From: Streptomyces sp. CB02400
Lineage (GTDB): Bacteria; Actinomycetota; Actinomycetes; Streptomycetales; Streptomycetaceae
Assembly: GCF_001905725.1 (NCBI RefSeq)
Contig: NZ_LIWB01000002.1
Span: forward strand, 543,607 to 607,606
Length of the DNA stretch: 64,000 nt
Reading direction: 5' to 3'
Position 1 is the stretch's first letter, and every line of letters begins with the position of its first letter. Under the pieces are notes generated by a model. That model was not told where the DNA came from. It saw only the letters and a program-made list of their open reading frames with translations, and searched no databases. A program made the position numbers and the translations under genes. This document shows, in pieces, positions 11,142-20,070 of the stretch.

Positions 11142-11168
11142 CTGGCACTCGCGTGCGAAGAGTGCCAG
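11142..11168. promoter_or_regulatory. CIRCE operator (HrcA-binding site)
   Basis: CTGGCACTC, nine bases, GAGTGCCAG: a perfect 9-bp inverted repeat with the canonical 9-nt spacer, differing from the TTAGCACTC consensus only in the outer bases. It lies between the predicted promoter and the hrcA start, as expected for autoregulation. Confidence 0.92.
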
Positions 11169-11214
11169 GCGGACAGGGAAGGTACCGCGCGGAAGGCTTC
11201 TGGAGGTGTGCGCG

Positions 11215-12231
11215 ATGCTCAGTGAACGCAGGCTCCAGGTGCTGCGCGCCATCGTCCAGGACTACGTGGGCACCGAGGAGCCCGTCGGCTCCAAGGCCCT
11301 CACGGAGCGGCACAACCTCGGCGTTTCCCCGGCCACCGTGCGCAACGACATGGCGGCCCTGGAGGACGAGGGCTTCATCGCCCAGCCGCACACCAGCGCC
11401 GGGCGCATCCCCACCGACAAGGGCTACCGGCTGTTCGTCGACAAGCTGGCCGGCGTCAAGCCCATGAGTCCGCCCGAGCGGCGGGCCATCCAGAACTTCC
11501 TCGAGGGCGCCGTCGACCTCGACGACGTGGTGGCCAGGACCGTACGGCTGCTCGCGCAGCTCACCCGGCAGGTCGCCGTCGTGCAGTACCCGTCGCTGAC
11601 CCGCTCCACGGTGCGGCACGTGGAACTGCTGTCCCTCGCCCCCGCGCGGCTGATGCTGGTGCTGATCACGGACACCGGGCGGGTCGAGCAGCGCATGGTC
11701 GACTGCCCGGCGCCGTTCGGCGAGTCGTCGCTCGCGGACCTGCGGGCGCGGCTCAACAGCAGGGTCGCCGGCCGCCGGTTCAGCGATGTGCCGAGCCTGG
11801 TCGAGGACCTCCCCGAGGCCTTCGAGGCGGACGACCGCGGTACGGTCTCGACGGTGCTCTCCACCCTCCTGGAGACGCTCGTCGAGGAGAACGAGGAGCG
11901 GCTGATGATCGGCGGCACCGCCAATCTCACCCGCTTCGGACATGACTTCCCCCTCGTGATCCGGCCCGTCCTGGAGGCGCTGGAGGAGCAGGTCGTGCTC
12001 CTCAAGCTGCTCGGCGAGGCGAAGGACCCGGGCGTGACCGTCCGTATCGGTCATGAGAACGCCCATGAGGGACTCAACTCCACGTCCGTCGTGTCGGTCG
12101 GCTACGGTTCGGGCGGCGAGGCTCTCGCCAAGCTCGGCGTGGTCGGACCGACCCGCATGGATTACCCCGGAACGATGGGAGCGGTACGCGCAGTGGCACG
12201 GTACGTCGGACAGATCCTGGCGGAGTCGTAG
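11215..12231 (+). CDS. hrcA: Heat-inducible transcription repressor HrcA
   Basis: A 338-residue repressor that binds CIRCE elements and controls class I heat-shock genes, with GroEL thought to keep it active. The N-terminal winged helix is clear ([18 protein letters not shown], then [19 protein letters not shown], then [13 protein letters not shown]), followed by the GAF-like inserted dimerisation core and the C-terminal [10 protein letters not shown] segment. The start is ATG 11215 with GGAGGT at 11202-11207. A CIRCE element lies 46 bp upstream. Its TAG stop shares its last base with the GTG of the downstream dnaJ, so the two are translationally coupled. Confidence 0.96.
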   Translation: MLSERRLQVLRAIVQDYVGTEEPVGSKALTERHNLGVSPATVRNDMAALEDEGFIAQPHTSAGRIPTDKGYRLFVDKLAGVKPMSPPERRAIQNFLEGAVDLDDVVARTVRLLAQLTRQVAVVQYPSLTRSTVRHVELLSLAPARLMLVLITDTGRVEQRMVDCPAPFGESSLADLRARLNSRVAGRRFSDVPSLVEDLPEAFEADDRGTVSTVLSTLLETLVEENEERLMIGGTANLTRFGHDFPLVIRPVLEALEEQVVLLKLLGEAKDPGVTVRIGHENAHEGLNSTSVVSVGYGSGGEALAKLGVVGPTRMDYPGTMGAVRAVARYVGQILAES

Positions 12232-13367
12232 TGGCCACGGACTACTACGCCGTACTCGGCGTGCGCCGCGACGCGTCGCAGGAGGAGATCAAGAAGGCCT
12301 TCCGGCGGCTCGCCCGCGAGCTGCATCCGGACGTCAATCCTGATCCCAAGACGCAGGAGCGGTTCAAGGAGATCAACGCCGCCTACGAGGTGCTGTCGGA
12401 CCCGCAGAAGAAGCAGGTCTACGACCTCGGCGGCGACCCCCTCTCGCAGGCCGGCGGCGGTGGCGCGGGCGGCTTCGGGGCCGGTGGCTTCGGCAACTTC
12501 TCCGACATCATGGACGCGTTCTTCGGTACGGCGTCGCAGCGCGGGCCGCGCTCGCGCACCCGCCGGGGCCAGGACGCGATGATCCGCATCGACGTCGAAC
12601 TCGACGAGGCCGCGTTCGGCACGACCAAGGACATCCAGGTCGACACGGCCGTCGTCTGCACGACGTGCAGCGGCGAGGGCGCGGCTCCGGGCACCACGGC
12701 CCAGACCTGTGACATGTGCCGGGGCCGCGGTGAGGTCTCGCAGGTCACGCGGTCCTTCCTGGGCCAGGTCATGACGTCCCGCCCCTGCCCGCAGTGCCAG
12801 GGCTTCGGCACGGTCGTCCCCACCCCGTGCCCGGAGTGCGCGGGCGACGGCCGGATCCGTTCCCGGCGCACCCTCACGGTGAAGATCCCGGCCGGTGTCG
12901 ACAACGGCACCCGGATCCAGCTCGCGGGCGAGGGCGAGGTCGGCCCCGGCGGCGGCCCCGCCGGCGACCTGTACGTCGAGATCCACGAGCTCCCGCACAC
13001 CACCTTCCAGCGGCGCGGCGACGACCTGCACTGCACGGTCACCATCCCGATGACCGCGGCGGCCCTCGGCACGAAGGTGCCGCTGGAGACGCTGGACGGC
13101 ATGGAGGAGGTCGACATCCGGCCCGGCACCCAGTCCGGCCAGTCGATCCCGCTCCACGGCCGGGGCGTCACCCACCTGCGCGGCGGCGGCCGGGGCGACC
13201 TCATCGTCCACGTCGAGGTCCAGACCCCGACCAAGCTCGACCCGGAACAGGAACGCCTGCTCCGGGAGCTGGCCAAGCTGCGGGGCGAGGAACGGCCCAC
13301 GGGGCAGTTCCAGCCGGGTCAGCAAGGGTTGTTCTCCAGGCTGAAGGATGCCTTCAACGGGCGCTGA
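12231..13367 (+). CDS. dnaJ: Molecular chaperone DnaJ
   Basis: A 378-residue type I J-protein, the co-chaperone that stimulates DnaK ATP hydrolysis. The J domain occupies residues 1-70 with the HPD tripeptide at 32-34. A G/F-rich linker follows ([16 protein letters not shown]), then four CXXCXGXG zinc repeats ([32 protein letters not shown]) and the C-terminal substrate-binding domains. The GTG start overlaps the hrcA stop. This is the hrcA-linked paralogue found in actinobacteria; a second dnaJ normally lies with dnaK elsewhere. Oddly, the last 19 codons recur as a diverged copy 69 bp after the stop. Confidence 0.96.
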   Translation: MATDYYAVLGVRRDASQEEIKKAFRRLARELHPDVNPDPKTQERFKEINAAYEVLSDPQKKQVYDLGGDPLSQAGGGGAGGFGAGGFGNFSDIMDAFFGTASQRGPRSRTRRGQDAMIRIDVELDEAAFGTTKDIQVDTAVVCTTCSGEGAAPGTTAQTCDMCRGRGEVSQVTRSFLGQVMTSRPCPQCQGFGTVVPTPCPECAGDGRIRSRRTLTVKIPAGVDNGTRIQLAGEGEVGPGGGPAGDLYVEIHELPHTTFQRRGDDLHCTVTIPMTAAALGTKVPLETLDGMEEVDIRPGTQSGQSIPLHGRGVTHLRGGGRGDLIVHVEVQTPTKLDPEQERLLRELAKLRGEERPTGQFQPGQQGLFSRLKDAFNGR

Positions 13368-13436
13368 CCGGCTGGTGCCGGGCGGGCGGTGGTCTGCTGC
13401 CGGGGGCCCGGGGGCGCCCCCCCGGGCAGGCACAGT

Positions 13437-13516
13437 CAGCCGGGGCGGCAAGGGCTGTTCTCGCGGTTGAAGGACGCTTTCAACGGGCGTTGAGGCACGT
13501 GTTCAACAGACGCTGA
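13437..13516 (+). repeat. Duplicated 3' end of dnaJ (19 codons) plus a shorter fragment
   Basis: Bases 13437-13493 align without gaps to 13311-13367, the final 19 codons of dnaJ including the stop. Nine bases differ, and only one difference changes an amino acid (Q to R). A third, shorter echo (GTG TTC AAC AGA CGC TGA) ends at 13516. None has its own start, so they are non-coding relics. Confidence 0.75.
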
Positions 13517-13605
13517 CGCCCTCTCCGCCGCCCTGCCGAAAAGTGGCTTATGCCAAGGGGAAGGGCAGATTCGGTGTTGGTCGGGGGACGTGACAACATG
13601 CCGTC

Positions 13606-14679
13606 ATGTCCTCCGTACTGACCGATATCTGCCCGCACCCGATCGTGCAGGCACCCATGGCGGGCGGTGTCGCCGTGCCGCAGCTCGCCGCGGCCGTGTC
13701 CGAGGCGGGCGGGCTCGGTTTCCTGGCCGCCGGGTACAAGACCGCGGACGGGATGTACCAGGAGATCAAGCAGCTACGGGGACTGACCTCCCGGCCCTTC
13801 GGCGTCAACCTCTTCCTGCCGCAGCCGGAGACGGCCGACCCGGCCGCCGTCGGCGTCTACGCCCACCAGCTGGCCGGCGAGGCCTCCTGGTACGAGACCC
13901 AGCTCGGCGACCCCGACAGCGGCCGCGACGACGGCTACGACGCCAAACTCGCCGTGCTGCTGGACAACCCGGTGCCGGTGGTGTCGTTCCACTTCGGTGT
14001 GCCGGCCCGCGAGGTCCTGGACTCCCTGCGCCGCGTCGGTACGTTCACGCTGGTCACCGCCACGACCGCGGAGGAGGCCCGGGCCGTGGAACGGGCCGGC
14101 GCGGACGCGGTGATCGCACAGGGCGTGGAGGCCGGCGGCCACCAGGGCACCCACCGCGACGTCCCGGAGACGGACGGCTCCGGCGTCGGACTGCTCTCCC
14201 TCGTCGCCCAGGTCCGGGAGTCGGTCGGCATCCCGGTCGTCGCCGCCGGCGGCATCATGCGCGGCGGCCAGATCGCCGCCGTCCTCGCGGCCGGTGCCGC
14301 CGCGGCCCAGCTCGGCACGGCCTTCGTCGCCGCCCACGAGTCCGGCGCGCACGCCCTGCACAAGCGGGCCCTCACCGACCCCCTGTACGCCCGCACCGAG
14401 CTGACCCGCGCCTTCTCCGGCCGCCCGGCCCGCGCCCTGGTCAACCGTTTCCTGCGCGAGCACGGCCCGTACGCGCCCGCCGCCTACCCGGACGTCCACC
14501 ACCTCACCGCGCCCCTGCGCAAGGCCGCCGCAAAGGCCGGCGACGCGCAGGGCCTGGCGTTGTGGGCGGGGCAGGGGCACCGGATGGCCCGCGAGCTGCC
14601 CGCCGGGCAACTGGTGGAGGTGCTGGCCGCCGAACTGGCCACCGCCCGGACGGCGTTGTCGGCGGGAGGTGCCCGATGA
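13606..14679 (+). CDS. Nitronate monooxygenase (2-nitropropane dioxygenase family)
   Basis: A 357-residue FMN-dependent TIM-barrel enzyme that oxidises alkyl nitronates such as propionate 3-nitronate. Family motifs are PIVQAPMAGGVAVPQLAAAVSEAG near the N-terminus, GADAVIAQGVEAGGHQGTH with the catalytic histidine, and VVAAGGI(M)RGGQIAAVLAAGAAAAQLGTAF in the phosphate-binding part. The start is ATG 13606. Its stop overlaps the rsmE start (ATGA), so the two are translationally coupled, though no functional link is known. Preferred substrate is uncertain, as the family includes enoyl reductase-like members. Confidence 0.88.
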   Translation: MSSVLTDICPHPIVQAPMAGGVAVPQLAAAVSEAGGLGFLAAGYKTADGMYQEIKQLRGLTSRPFGVNLFLPQPETADPAAVGVYAHQLAGEASWYETQLGDPDSGRDDGYDAKLAVLLDNPVPVVSFHFGVPAREVLDSLRRVGTFTLVTATTAEEARAVERAGADAVIAQGVEAGGHQGTHRDVPETDGSGVGLLSLVAQVRESVGIPVVAAGGIMRGGQIAAVLAAGAAAAQLGTAFVAAHESGAHALHKRALTDPLYARTELTRAFSGRPARALVNRFLREHGPYAPAAYPDVHHLTAPLRKAAAKAGDAQGLALWAGQGHRMARELPAGQLVEVLAAELATARTALSAGGAR

Positions 14680-15416
14680 CCGCGCCGGTGTTCGTCGTCG
14701 ACCACTTCGACACGGACGGCTCCGGCCGCTACGTGCTCGACGGACCCGAGGGACGGCACGCCGTCTCCGTGAAGCGGCTGCGGGCCGGCGAGGGCGTCGT
14801 CCTCACCGACGGGGCCGGCCGCTGGGCCGAGGGCGAGGTGGATGCCGCCGAGGGCAAGGACCGGCTGATCGTGCGGCTCGGTGAAGTCGTGGAGGAGCCC
14901 GAGGAGTTGCCCCGGCTCACCGTCGTGCAGGCCCTGCCCAAGGGGGACCGGGGCGAGGTGGCCGTGGAGACGATGACCGAGGTCGGCGTCGACGTGGTCG
15001 TGCCGTGGGCGGCGGCGCGTTGCATCACGCAGTGGAAGGGGGAGCGCGGGCTGAAGTCCCTCGGCAAGTGGCGGGCGACGGCGCGGGAGGCGGGGAAGCA
15101 GTCGCGTCGGGTGCGGTTTCCGCGGGTGGCGGACGCGGCGACGAGTAAGCAGGTTGCCTCACTTCTCGCCGAAGCGGAGTTCGCGGCTGTGCTGCATGAG
15201 AGCGGTACGGAATTCCTGGCGACCGCCGAACTTCCCACCTCCGGTGACATTGTTCTGGTCGTCGGGCCCGAGGGTGGTGTCTCCCCGGAGGAGTTGGCCC
15301 TCTTCGAGGCGGCCGGTGCGCGGGCCTATCGGCTGGGGCGGAGTGTGTTGCGTACGTCCACGGCCGGTACGGCCGCGGCGGCGCTGCTGCTCGGGCGTAC
15401 GGGGCGTTGGTCCTGA
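14676..15416 (+). CDS. rsmE: 16S rRNA (uracil-1498-N3)-methyltransferase RsmE
   Basis: A 246-residue SPOUT methyltransferase that methylates U1498 of 16S rRNA. It has an N-terminal PUA-like domain (GRHAVSVKRLRAGEGVVLTDGAGR), QALPKGDRGEVAVETMTEVGV at the domain junction, and the knotted SAM site with VGPEGGVSPEE followed by LGRSVLRTSTAGTAA. The ATG at 14676 overlaps the previous stop, with GGGAGGT at 14664-14670. A family A intergenic repeat follows the stop. Confidence 0.95.
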   Translation: MTAPVFVVDHFDTDGSGRYVLDGPEGRHAVSVKRLRAGEGVVLTDGAGRWAEGEVDAAEGKDRLIVRLGEVVEEPEELPRLTVVQALPKGDRGEVAVETMTEVGVDVVVPWAAARCITQWKGERGLKSLGKWRATAREAGKQSRRVRFPRVADAATSKQVASLLAEAEFAAVLHESGTEFLATAELPTSGDIVLVVGPEGGVSPEELALFEAAGARAYRLGRSVLRTSTAGTAAAALLLGRTGRWS

Positions 15417-15428
15417 CCTGAGGGTTTT

Positions 15429-15586
15429 CGCCCCCGCCGCCCCTTCCCGTCCCGAACCTGGGGCTCCGCCCCAGACCCCGCTCCTCAAACGCCGGAGGGG
15501 CTGGAGGTCAGCCCCTCCGGCGTTTGAGGAGCGGGGGTTCCGGGGGCAGCGCCCCCGGGATGGGGCGGGTAGGGGCGGCGGGGGCG
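15429..15586. repeat. Dispersed palindromic intergenic repeat, family A, copy 2
   Basis: The same modules as 9325-9469 with the central palindrome intact: CCTCAAACGCCGGAGGGGCT, then its complement ending CCGGCGTTTGAGGAG. The outer arms (CGCCCCCGCCGCCCC / GGGGCGGCGGGGGCG) also pair. It lies after rsmE and may act as its terminator. Confidence 0.75.
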
Positions 15587-15647
15587 AAGAGACAAGTGAC
15601 CATATGCGCCCTACCGCCCCGCCCGCGACGGTGGCAGGCTGCCGTTC

Positions 15648-16178
15648 ATGGGGGCGATGAAAAGGGTTCCACGCCGGTGGCGACGACAGGTGCTCGCCGT
15701 CGGCTTCGCCGTGGCCGCCGTAGCCGGGGTCACCGCGTGCGAGGGCGGCGGACTCGGCTCCGCGGCCGTCGCGTTCACGACCGACGAGACCGTGACCGAG
15801 GAACTCAACCGGCAGAAGGCCGACGTGCGCTGGCTCAGCTGCACCGGCTCCTTCGGGGACGAGAAGGGCCGGGACACCGTCGCCTCCGTCGACTGCAAGG
15901 GCGAGACCCAGGACGGCAAGGAGATCACCGTCACCGGCAAGGTCACCCACGCCGTCAACGGCGCCTGCGTACGCGGCAACCTCATCGCGAAGGTCGACGG
16001 GAAGCAGCTGTTCCGGGTCGACGGCCTGGGCGACTGCGACTCCACCAGCCCCCCGCGCGTGGGCGAACCCACTCGGCGCGGACAGAACCCCGGCCCCGAC
16101 CCCACCGTCACCGTGACCGTCACGACGACCGTGTGGTGCGAGCAGTACCCCTCCTGTCGCCCCGTCGAGGGCAAGTGA
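15648..16178 (+). CDS. Putative lipoprotein, function unknown
   Basis: A 176-residue exported protein. The N-terminus has basic residues (KRVPRRWRRQ), a hydrophobic core, and a lipobox-like VTAC with the cysteine at residue 31, predicting lipid attachment outside the membrane. The mature part (TTDETVTEELNRQKADVRWLSCTGS, then FGDEKGRDTVASVDCKG) has a few cysteines and ends in a Thr/Val-rich tail with VWCEQYPSCRP. It resembles DUF4333-type small lipoproteins in style, but I do not assign a family. The start may be ATG 15648 or ATG 15657; no good ribosome-binding site separates them. Confidence 0.7.
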   Translation: MGAMKRVPRRWRRQVLAVGFAVAAVAGVTACEGGGLGSAAVAFTTDETVTEELNRQKADVRWLSCTGSFGDEKGRDTVASVDCKGETQDGKEITVTGKVTHAVNGACVRGNLIAKVDGKQLFRVDGLGDCDSTSPPRVGEPTRRGQNPGPDPTVTVTVTTTVWCEQYPSCRPVEGK

Positions 16179-16211
16179 TCCAAACCTCTGTCCAGGCAGC
16201 TCCCCCGTGCA

Positions 16212-16217
16212 TAGGGT
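16212..16217 (+). promoter_or_regulatory. -10 hexamer TAGGGT before the tricorn protease gene
   Basis: TAGGGT is followed by 6 nt and then GTG 16224. CTGTCC at 16188-16193 is a possible -35 with an 18-nt spacer. This predicts a leaderless mRNA. Confidence 0.45.
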
Positions 16218-16223
16218 GATCGG

Positions 16224-19200
16224 GTGACACAGCCCGCATCGGTCGCATCCGCCGCTTATCTCCGGTTCCCGCATCTGCACGGCGAGTTGGTCGCCTTCAC
16301 CGCAGAGGACGACGTGTGGCTCGCCCCGCTCGACGGCGGCCGGGCCTGGCGGGTCAGCGCCGACAACGTGCCCGTGACCCAGCCCCGTATCTCGCCCGAC
16401 GGCACCACCGTCGCCTGGACCTCCACCCGCGACGGCGCCCCCGAGGTGCACATCGCGCCCGTCGACGGCGGCCCCGCCAGACGCCTCACCCACTGGGGCA
16501 GCACCACCACCCGGACGCGCGGCTGGACGGCGGACGGCCGGGTCCTGGTGACCAGCTCCCAGGGCCAGGCCAGTTTCCGCCGCACCTGGGCCCGCGCCGT
16601 CCCCCTGGACGGCGGCCCCGCCACCACCCTGCCCTACGGCCCCGTCGGCGACGTCGCCCAGGGCCCGCACACCGTGCTGCTGTCCGCGCCGATGAGCCGC
16701 GAGGCCGCCTGGTGGAAGCGCTACCGGGGCGGTACGGCGGGCAAGCTGTGGATCGACCGTGAGGGCGACGGCGAGTTCGTACGGCTGCACGAGGACCTCG
16801 ACGGGAACATCGAGTGCCCGCTGTGGGTGGGGGACAGGATCGCGTTCCTCTCCGACCACGAGGGCACCGGCGCCCTGTACTCCTCCCTCGCCGACGGGTC
16901 GGACCTCCGCAGGCACACCCCCCTCGACGGCTTCTACGCCCGGCACGCCGCCGGCGACGGCACCCGCGTCGTCTACTCCAGCGCCGGTGAACTGTGGCTG
17001 CTGGACGGCCTAGACGGGGACGGGCCGCGCCGCCTCGACATCCGGCTCGGCGGACAGCGCGTCGACCTCCAGCCGTTCCCGGTGAACGCCGCCCGCTGGT
17101 TCGGCGCCGCGGCCCCCGACCACACCGCGCGCGGCAGCGCCGTCTGCGTGCGCGGCACCGTCCACTGGGTCACCCACCGCGCCGGCCCCGCCCGCGCGCT
17201 CGCCGCGACCCCGGGCGTACGGGCCCGGCGGCCCCGCACCTTCCGTGCGGACGGTGAGGAGTGGGTGGTGTGGGTGACCGACGCCGAGGGCGACGACGCC
17301 CTGGAGTTCGCCCCCGCCACCGGACTCGCCCCGGGCGCCACCCCGCGCCGGATCGCCGCCGGGCGACTGGGCCGCGTCGTGGGGCTCGCCATGGCCCCCG
17401 ACGGCAGCCGCGCCGCCGTCGCCTCCCACGACGGCCGGGTCCTCCTCGTCGAGCGGGAGACCGGCGAGGTCCGCGAGGTCGACCGCAGCGAGGACGGTGA
17501 CGTCTCCGGGCTGGTCTTCTCGCCCGACTCCTCCTGGCTCGCCTGGTCCCACCCGGGACCGCGCCCGCTCAGCCAGCTCAAGCTCGCCAACACCACCGAC
17601 CTGTCGGTCACCGAGGCGACCCCGCTGCGCTTCCAGGACTACGCGCCCGCCTTCACCCTCGACGGCAAGCACCTCGCGTTCCTGTCGACCCGCTCCTTCG
17701 ACCCGGTCTACGACGAACACGTCTTCGACCTGGCCTTCGTCGAGGGCGTACGGCCGTACCTGATCACCCTCGCGGCGACCACCCCGTCGCCGTTCGGCCC
17801 GCAGCGGCACGGCAGGCCCTTCGAGACACCGGACCGGGACGAGACACCCGACAGCGAGGGCACCCCCACCACCCGCATCGACCTCGACGGCCTCGCCGAC
17901 CGCATCGTGCCGTTCCCGGTGGAGGCCGCCCGCTACACCAACCTGCGCGCCGCCAAGGACGGCGTGCTGTGGCTGCGGCACCCGGTGCGCGGCGTGCTCG
18001 GCGCGTCCCGCGCCACGCCCGACGACCCGGACCCCAAGACCGACCTGGAACGCTACGACCTCGCTCAGCAGCGCATCGAGCACCTGGCCGTGGACGCCGA
18101 CCACTTCGAGGTCAGCGGCGACGGCAAGCGGGTGCTGCTGTGGACGGACAGGCGGCTGAAGGTCGTACCCAGCGACCGGCGCGCCTCCGGCGACGACGAC
18201 AGCGACACCAACATCACCGTCGACCTGGACCGCGTACGCCAGTTCGTCGACCCGGCCGTCGAGTGGCGGCAGATGTTCGACGAGAACGGCCGCATCATGC
18301 GGGACAACTTCTGGCGTCCCGACATGAACGGTGTGGACTGGGACGGGGTCCTGGACCGGTACCGGCCCGTGCTCGACCGGCTCGCCACCCACGACGACCT
18401 GGTGGACCTGCTGTGGGAGGTGCACGGCGAACTCGGCACCTCGCACGCCTACGTCATCCCGCGCGGCGGCTACGGCGACGGGGCGCGGCAGGGGCTGCTC
18501 GGGGCGGACATCTCCCGTCACGAGGACGGCAGTTGGCGGGTCGACCGGATCCTGCCCACGGAGACGTCCGACCCGGACGCCCGGTCGCCGCTCGCCGCGC
18601 CGGGGGTCGCCGTACGGGTGGGGGACGCGATCGTCGCCGTCGCCGGGCAGCCGGTCGATCCGGTGACCGGGCCGGCGCCGCTGCTGGTGGGGACGGCGGG
18701 GAAGCCGGTGGAACTGACGGTGTCGCCCGCGGGGGGCGGCGAGCCGCGGCACGCGGTGGTGGTGCCGCTCGCCGACGAGGAGCCGCTGCGGTACCACGCG
18801 TGGGTCGCGGACCGGCGGGCGTACGTGCTGGAGAAGTCCGGCGGGCGGCTGGGGTACGTCCATGTTCCCGACATGCAGGCGCCCGGGTGGGCGCAGATCC
18901 ATCGCGACCTGCGGGTGGAGGTGCTGCGGGAGGGGCTCGTCGTGGATGTGCGGGAGAACCGGGGCGGGCACACGTCGCAGCTCGTGGTGGAGAAGCTGGC
19001 CCGGCGGGTCGTGGGATGGGATCTGCCCCGGGGGATGCGGGCGGAGAGCTATCCGAGGGATGCGCCCCGGGGGCCGGTGGTGGCTGTCGCCAACGAGTTC
19101 TCCGGGTCCGACGGGGACATCGTCAATGCGGCGATCCGTGCGCTGGGGATCGGGCCTGTGGTCGGTACCCGTACGTGGGGAGGCGTGATCGGCATCGACA

Positions 19201-19430
19201 GCCGGTACCGGCTGGTGGACGGGACGCTTGTCACCCAGCCGAAGTACGCCTTCTGGCTGGAGGGGTACGGGTGGGACGTGGAGAACCACGGGGTCGATCC
19301 GGACGTGGAGGTCGTGCAGCGGCCGCAGGATCATGCGGCGGGGCGGGACGTGCAGTTGGACGCGGCGGTGAGGCTGGCGTTGGAGACGCTGGAGTCGACG
19401 CCGGCGAAGGTGCCGCCGGCGCTGTCGTGA
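16224..19430 (+). CDS. Tricorn protease homologue (S41 family)
   Basis: A 1068-residue cytosolic peptidase that degrades peptides released by the proteasome or other proteases. The N-terminal two thirds form beta-propeller repeats (for example QPRISPDGTTVAWTSTRDG and GLVFSPDSSWLAWSHPG). These are followed by the C1 helical domain, a PDZ domain (PGVAVRVGDAIVAVAGQPV) and the C2 catalytic domain. Likely catalytic residues are His741 in GELGTSHAY and Ser962 in GSDGD, matching the archaeal enzyme's order. No signal peptide is present. A -10-like hexamer six bases before the GTG suggests leaderless translation. A 3' intergenic repeat follows. Confidence 0.93.
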   Translation: MTQPASVASAAYLRFPHLHGELVAFTAEDDVWLAPLDGGRAWRVSADNVPVTQPRISPDGTTVAWTSTRDGAPEVHIAPVDGGPARRLTHWGSTTTRTRGWTADGRVLVTSSQGQASFRRTWARAVPLDGGPATTLPYGPVGDVAQGPHTVLLSAPMSREAAWWKRYRGGTAGKLWIDREGDGEFVRLHEDLDGNIECPLWVGDRIAFLSDHEGTGALYSSLADGSDLRRHTPLDGFYARHAAGDGTRVVYSSAGELWLLDGLDGDGPRRLDIRLGGQRVDLQPFPVNAARWFGAAAPDHTARGSAVCVRGTVHWVTHRAGPARALAATPGVRARRPRTFRADGEEWVVWVTDAEGDDALEFAPATGLAPGATPRRIAAGRLGRVVGLAMAPDGSRAAVASHDGRVLLVERETGEVREVDRSEDGDVSGLVFSPDSSWLAWSHPGPRPLSQLKLANTTDLSVTEATPLRFQDYAPAFTLDGKHLAFLSTRSFDPVYDEHVFDLAFVEGVRPYLITLAATTPSPFGPQRHGRPFETPDRDETPDSEGTPTTRIDLDGLADRIVPFPVEAARYTNLRAAKDGVLWLRHPVRGVLGASRATPDDPDPKTDLERYDLAQQRIEHLAVDADHFEVSGDGKRVLLWTDRRLKVVPSDRRASGDDDSDTNITVDLDRVRQFVDPAVEWRQMFDENGRIMRDNFWRPDMNGVDWDGVLDRYRPVLDRLATHDDLVDLLWEVHGELGTSHAYVIPRGGYGDGARQGLLGADISRHEDGSWRVDRILPTETSDPDARSPLAAPGVAVRVGDAIVAVAGQPVDPVTGPAPLLVGTAGKPVELTVSPAGGGEPRHAVVVPLADEEPLRYHAWVADRRAYVLEKSGGRLGYVHVPDMQAPGWAQIHRDLRVEVLREGLVVDVRENRGGHTSQLVVEKLARRVVGWDLPRGMRAESYPRDAPRGPVVAVANEFSGSDGDIVNAAIRALGIGPVVGTRTWGGVIGIDSRYRLVDGTLVTQPKYAFWLEGYGWDVENHGVDPDVEVVQRPQDHAAGRDVQLDAAVRLALETLESTPAKVPPALS

Positions 19431-19448
19431 GCGGGGGTGTGCGCGCGG

Positions 19449-19613
19449 CCCGGCGCTTACGGGGCGCCGCTGCGCCCACCCGTGCCGCCCCAGCGGCACG
19501 ACTGCCCGCAGCTACGGAGTTCCCGCGGGCAGTCGTGCCTCCCCCAGTGCCTTGAGGGCCTGGGAGGTGCCCCCAGCGGCACGGGTGGGCGCGACGGCGC
19601 CCGGTGAGCGCCG
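19449..19613. repeat. Dispersed intergenic repeat, family B, copy 1
   Basis: A long imperfect inverted repeat. The left half contains CGCCCACCCGTGCCGCCCCAG and CGGCACGACTGCCCGC; the right half contains GCGGGCAGTCGTGCC and AGCGGCACGGGTGGGCGC. The same words recur at 22000-22100 and 58337-58437. It lies between the tricorn and HIT genes. Confidence 0.7.
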
Positions 19614-19710
19614 GTGAGCGGGACCGGCCCCCGTCCTGCGGCACGACTGTCCGCGGGAGTGGGCGCGGGTACGATGCTTCGTACTTGATCAGCTGGCTTG
19701 AGGAGGGTGT

Positions 19711-20064
19711 ATGGCTGGGGAGCCTCAGGACGACTGTCTGTTCTGCAAGATCGTTGACGGGAGCATTCCGGCGACGATCGTGCGGGAGACCGAGACCACC
19801 GTCGCGTTCCGTGACATAAACCCCCAGGCGCCCACCCATGTGCTGGTGATTCCGAAGGCGCATCACCGGGACGCCGCCGCCCTCGCCGCCGCCGCGCCCG
19901 AGCTCGCCGCGGACGTGCTGCGGGAGACGCAGGCCGTCGCCGACGAGGAAAAGCTGGAGAGCTACCGCATCGTCTTCAACACCGGCAGCGGCGCCGGCCA
20001 GACCGTCTGGCACGCGCACGCCCACGTCCTGGGCGGTCGCGGTCTCGAGTGGCCCCCCGGATAA
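19711..20064 (+). CDS. HIT family (histidine triad) protein
   Basis: A 117-residue HIT-domain nucleotide hydrolase or transferase of the HinT type. It begins with the CLFCKIVDGSIPATIV signature, continues through INPQAPTHVLVIPKAHH, and ends with the triad HAHAHVLGGRGLEWPPG. Length and motifs are complete. The start is ATG 19711 with AGGAGGG at 19701-19707. The stop lies 6 nt before a TTG start for the next gene, so they are likely coupled. Physiological substrate is unknown, as HinT proteins hydrolyse adenosine phosphoramidates in vitro. Confidence 0.93.
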   Translation: MAGEPQDDCLFCKIVDGSIPATIVRETETTVAFRDINPQAPTHVLVIPKAHHRDAAALAAAAPELAADVLRETQAVADEEKLESYRIVFNTGSGAGQTVWHAHAHVLGGRGLEWPPG

Positions 20065-20070
20065 GCCGCC

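Noticed and set aside
13590..14679. Extension of rsmE far upstream through the nitronate monooxygenase gene
   Set aside because: The extension is an Arg/Pro-rich alternative-frame translation; RsmE homology and a strong ribosome-binding site start at 14676.
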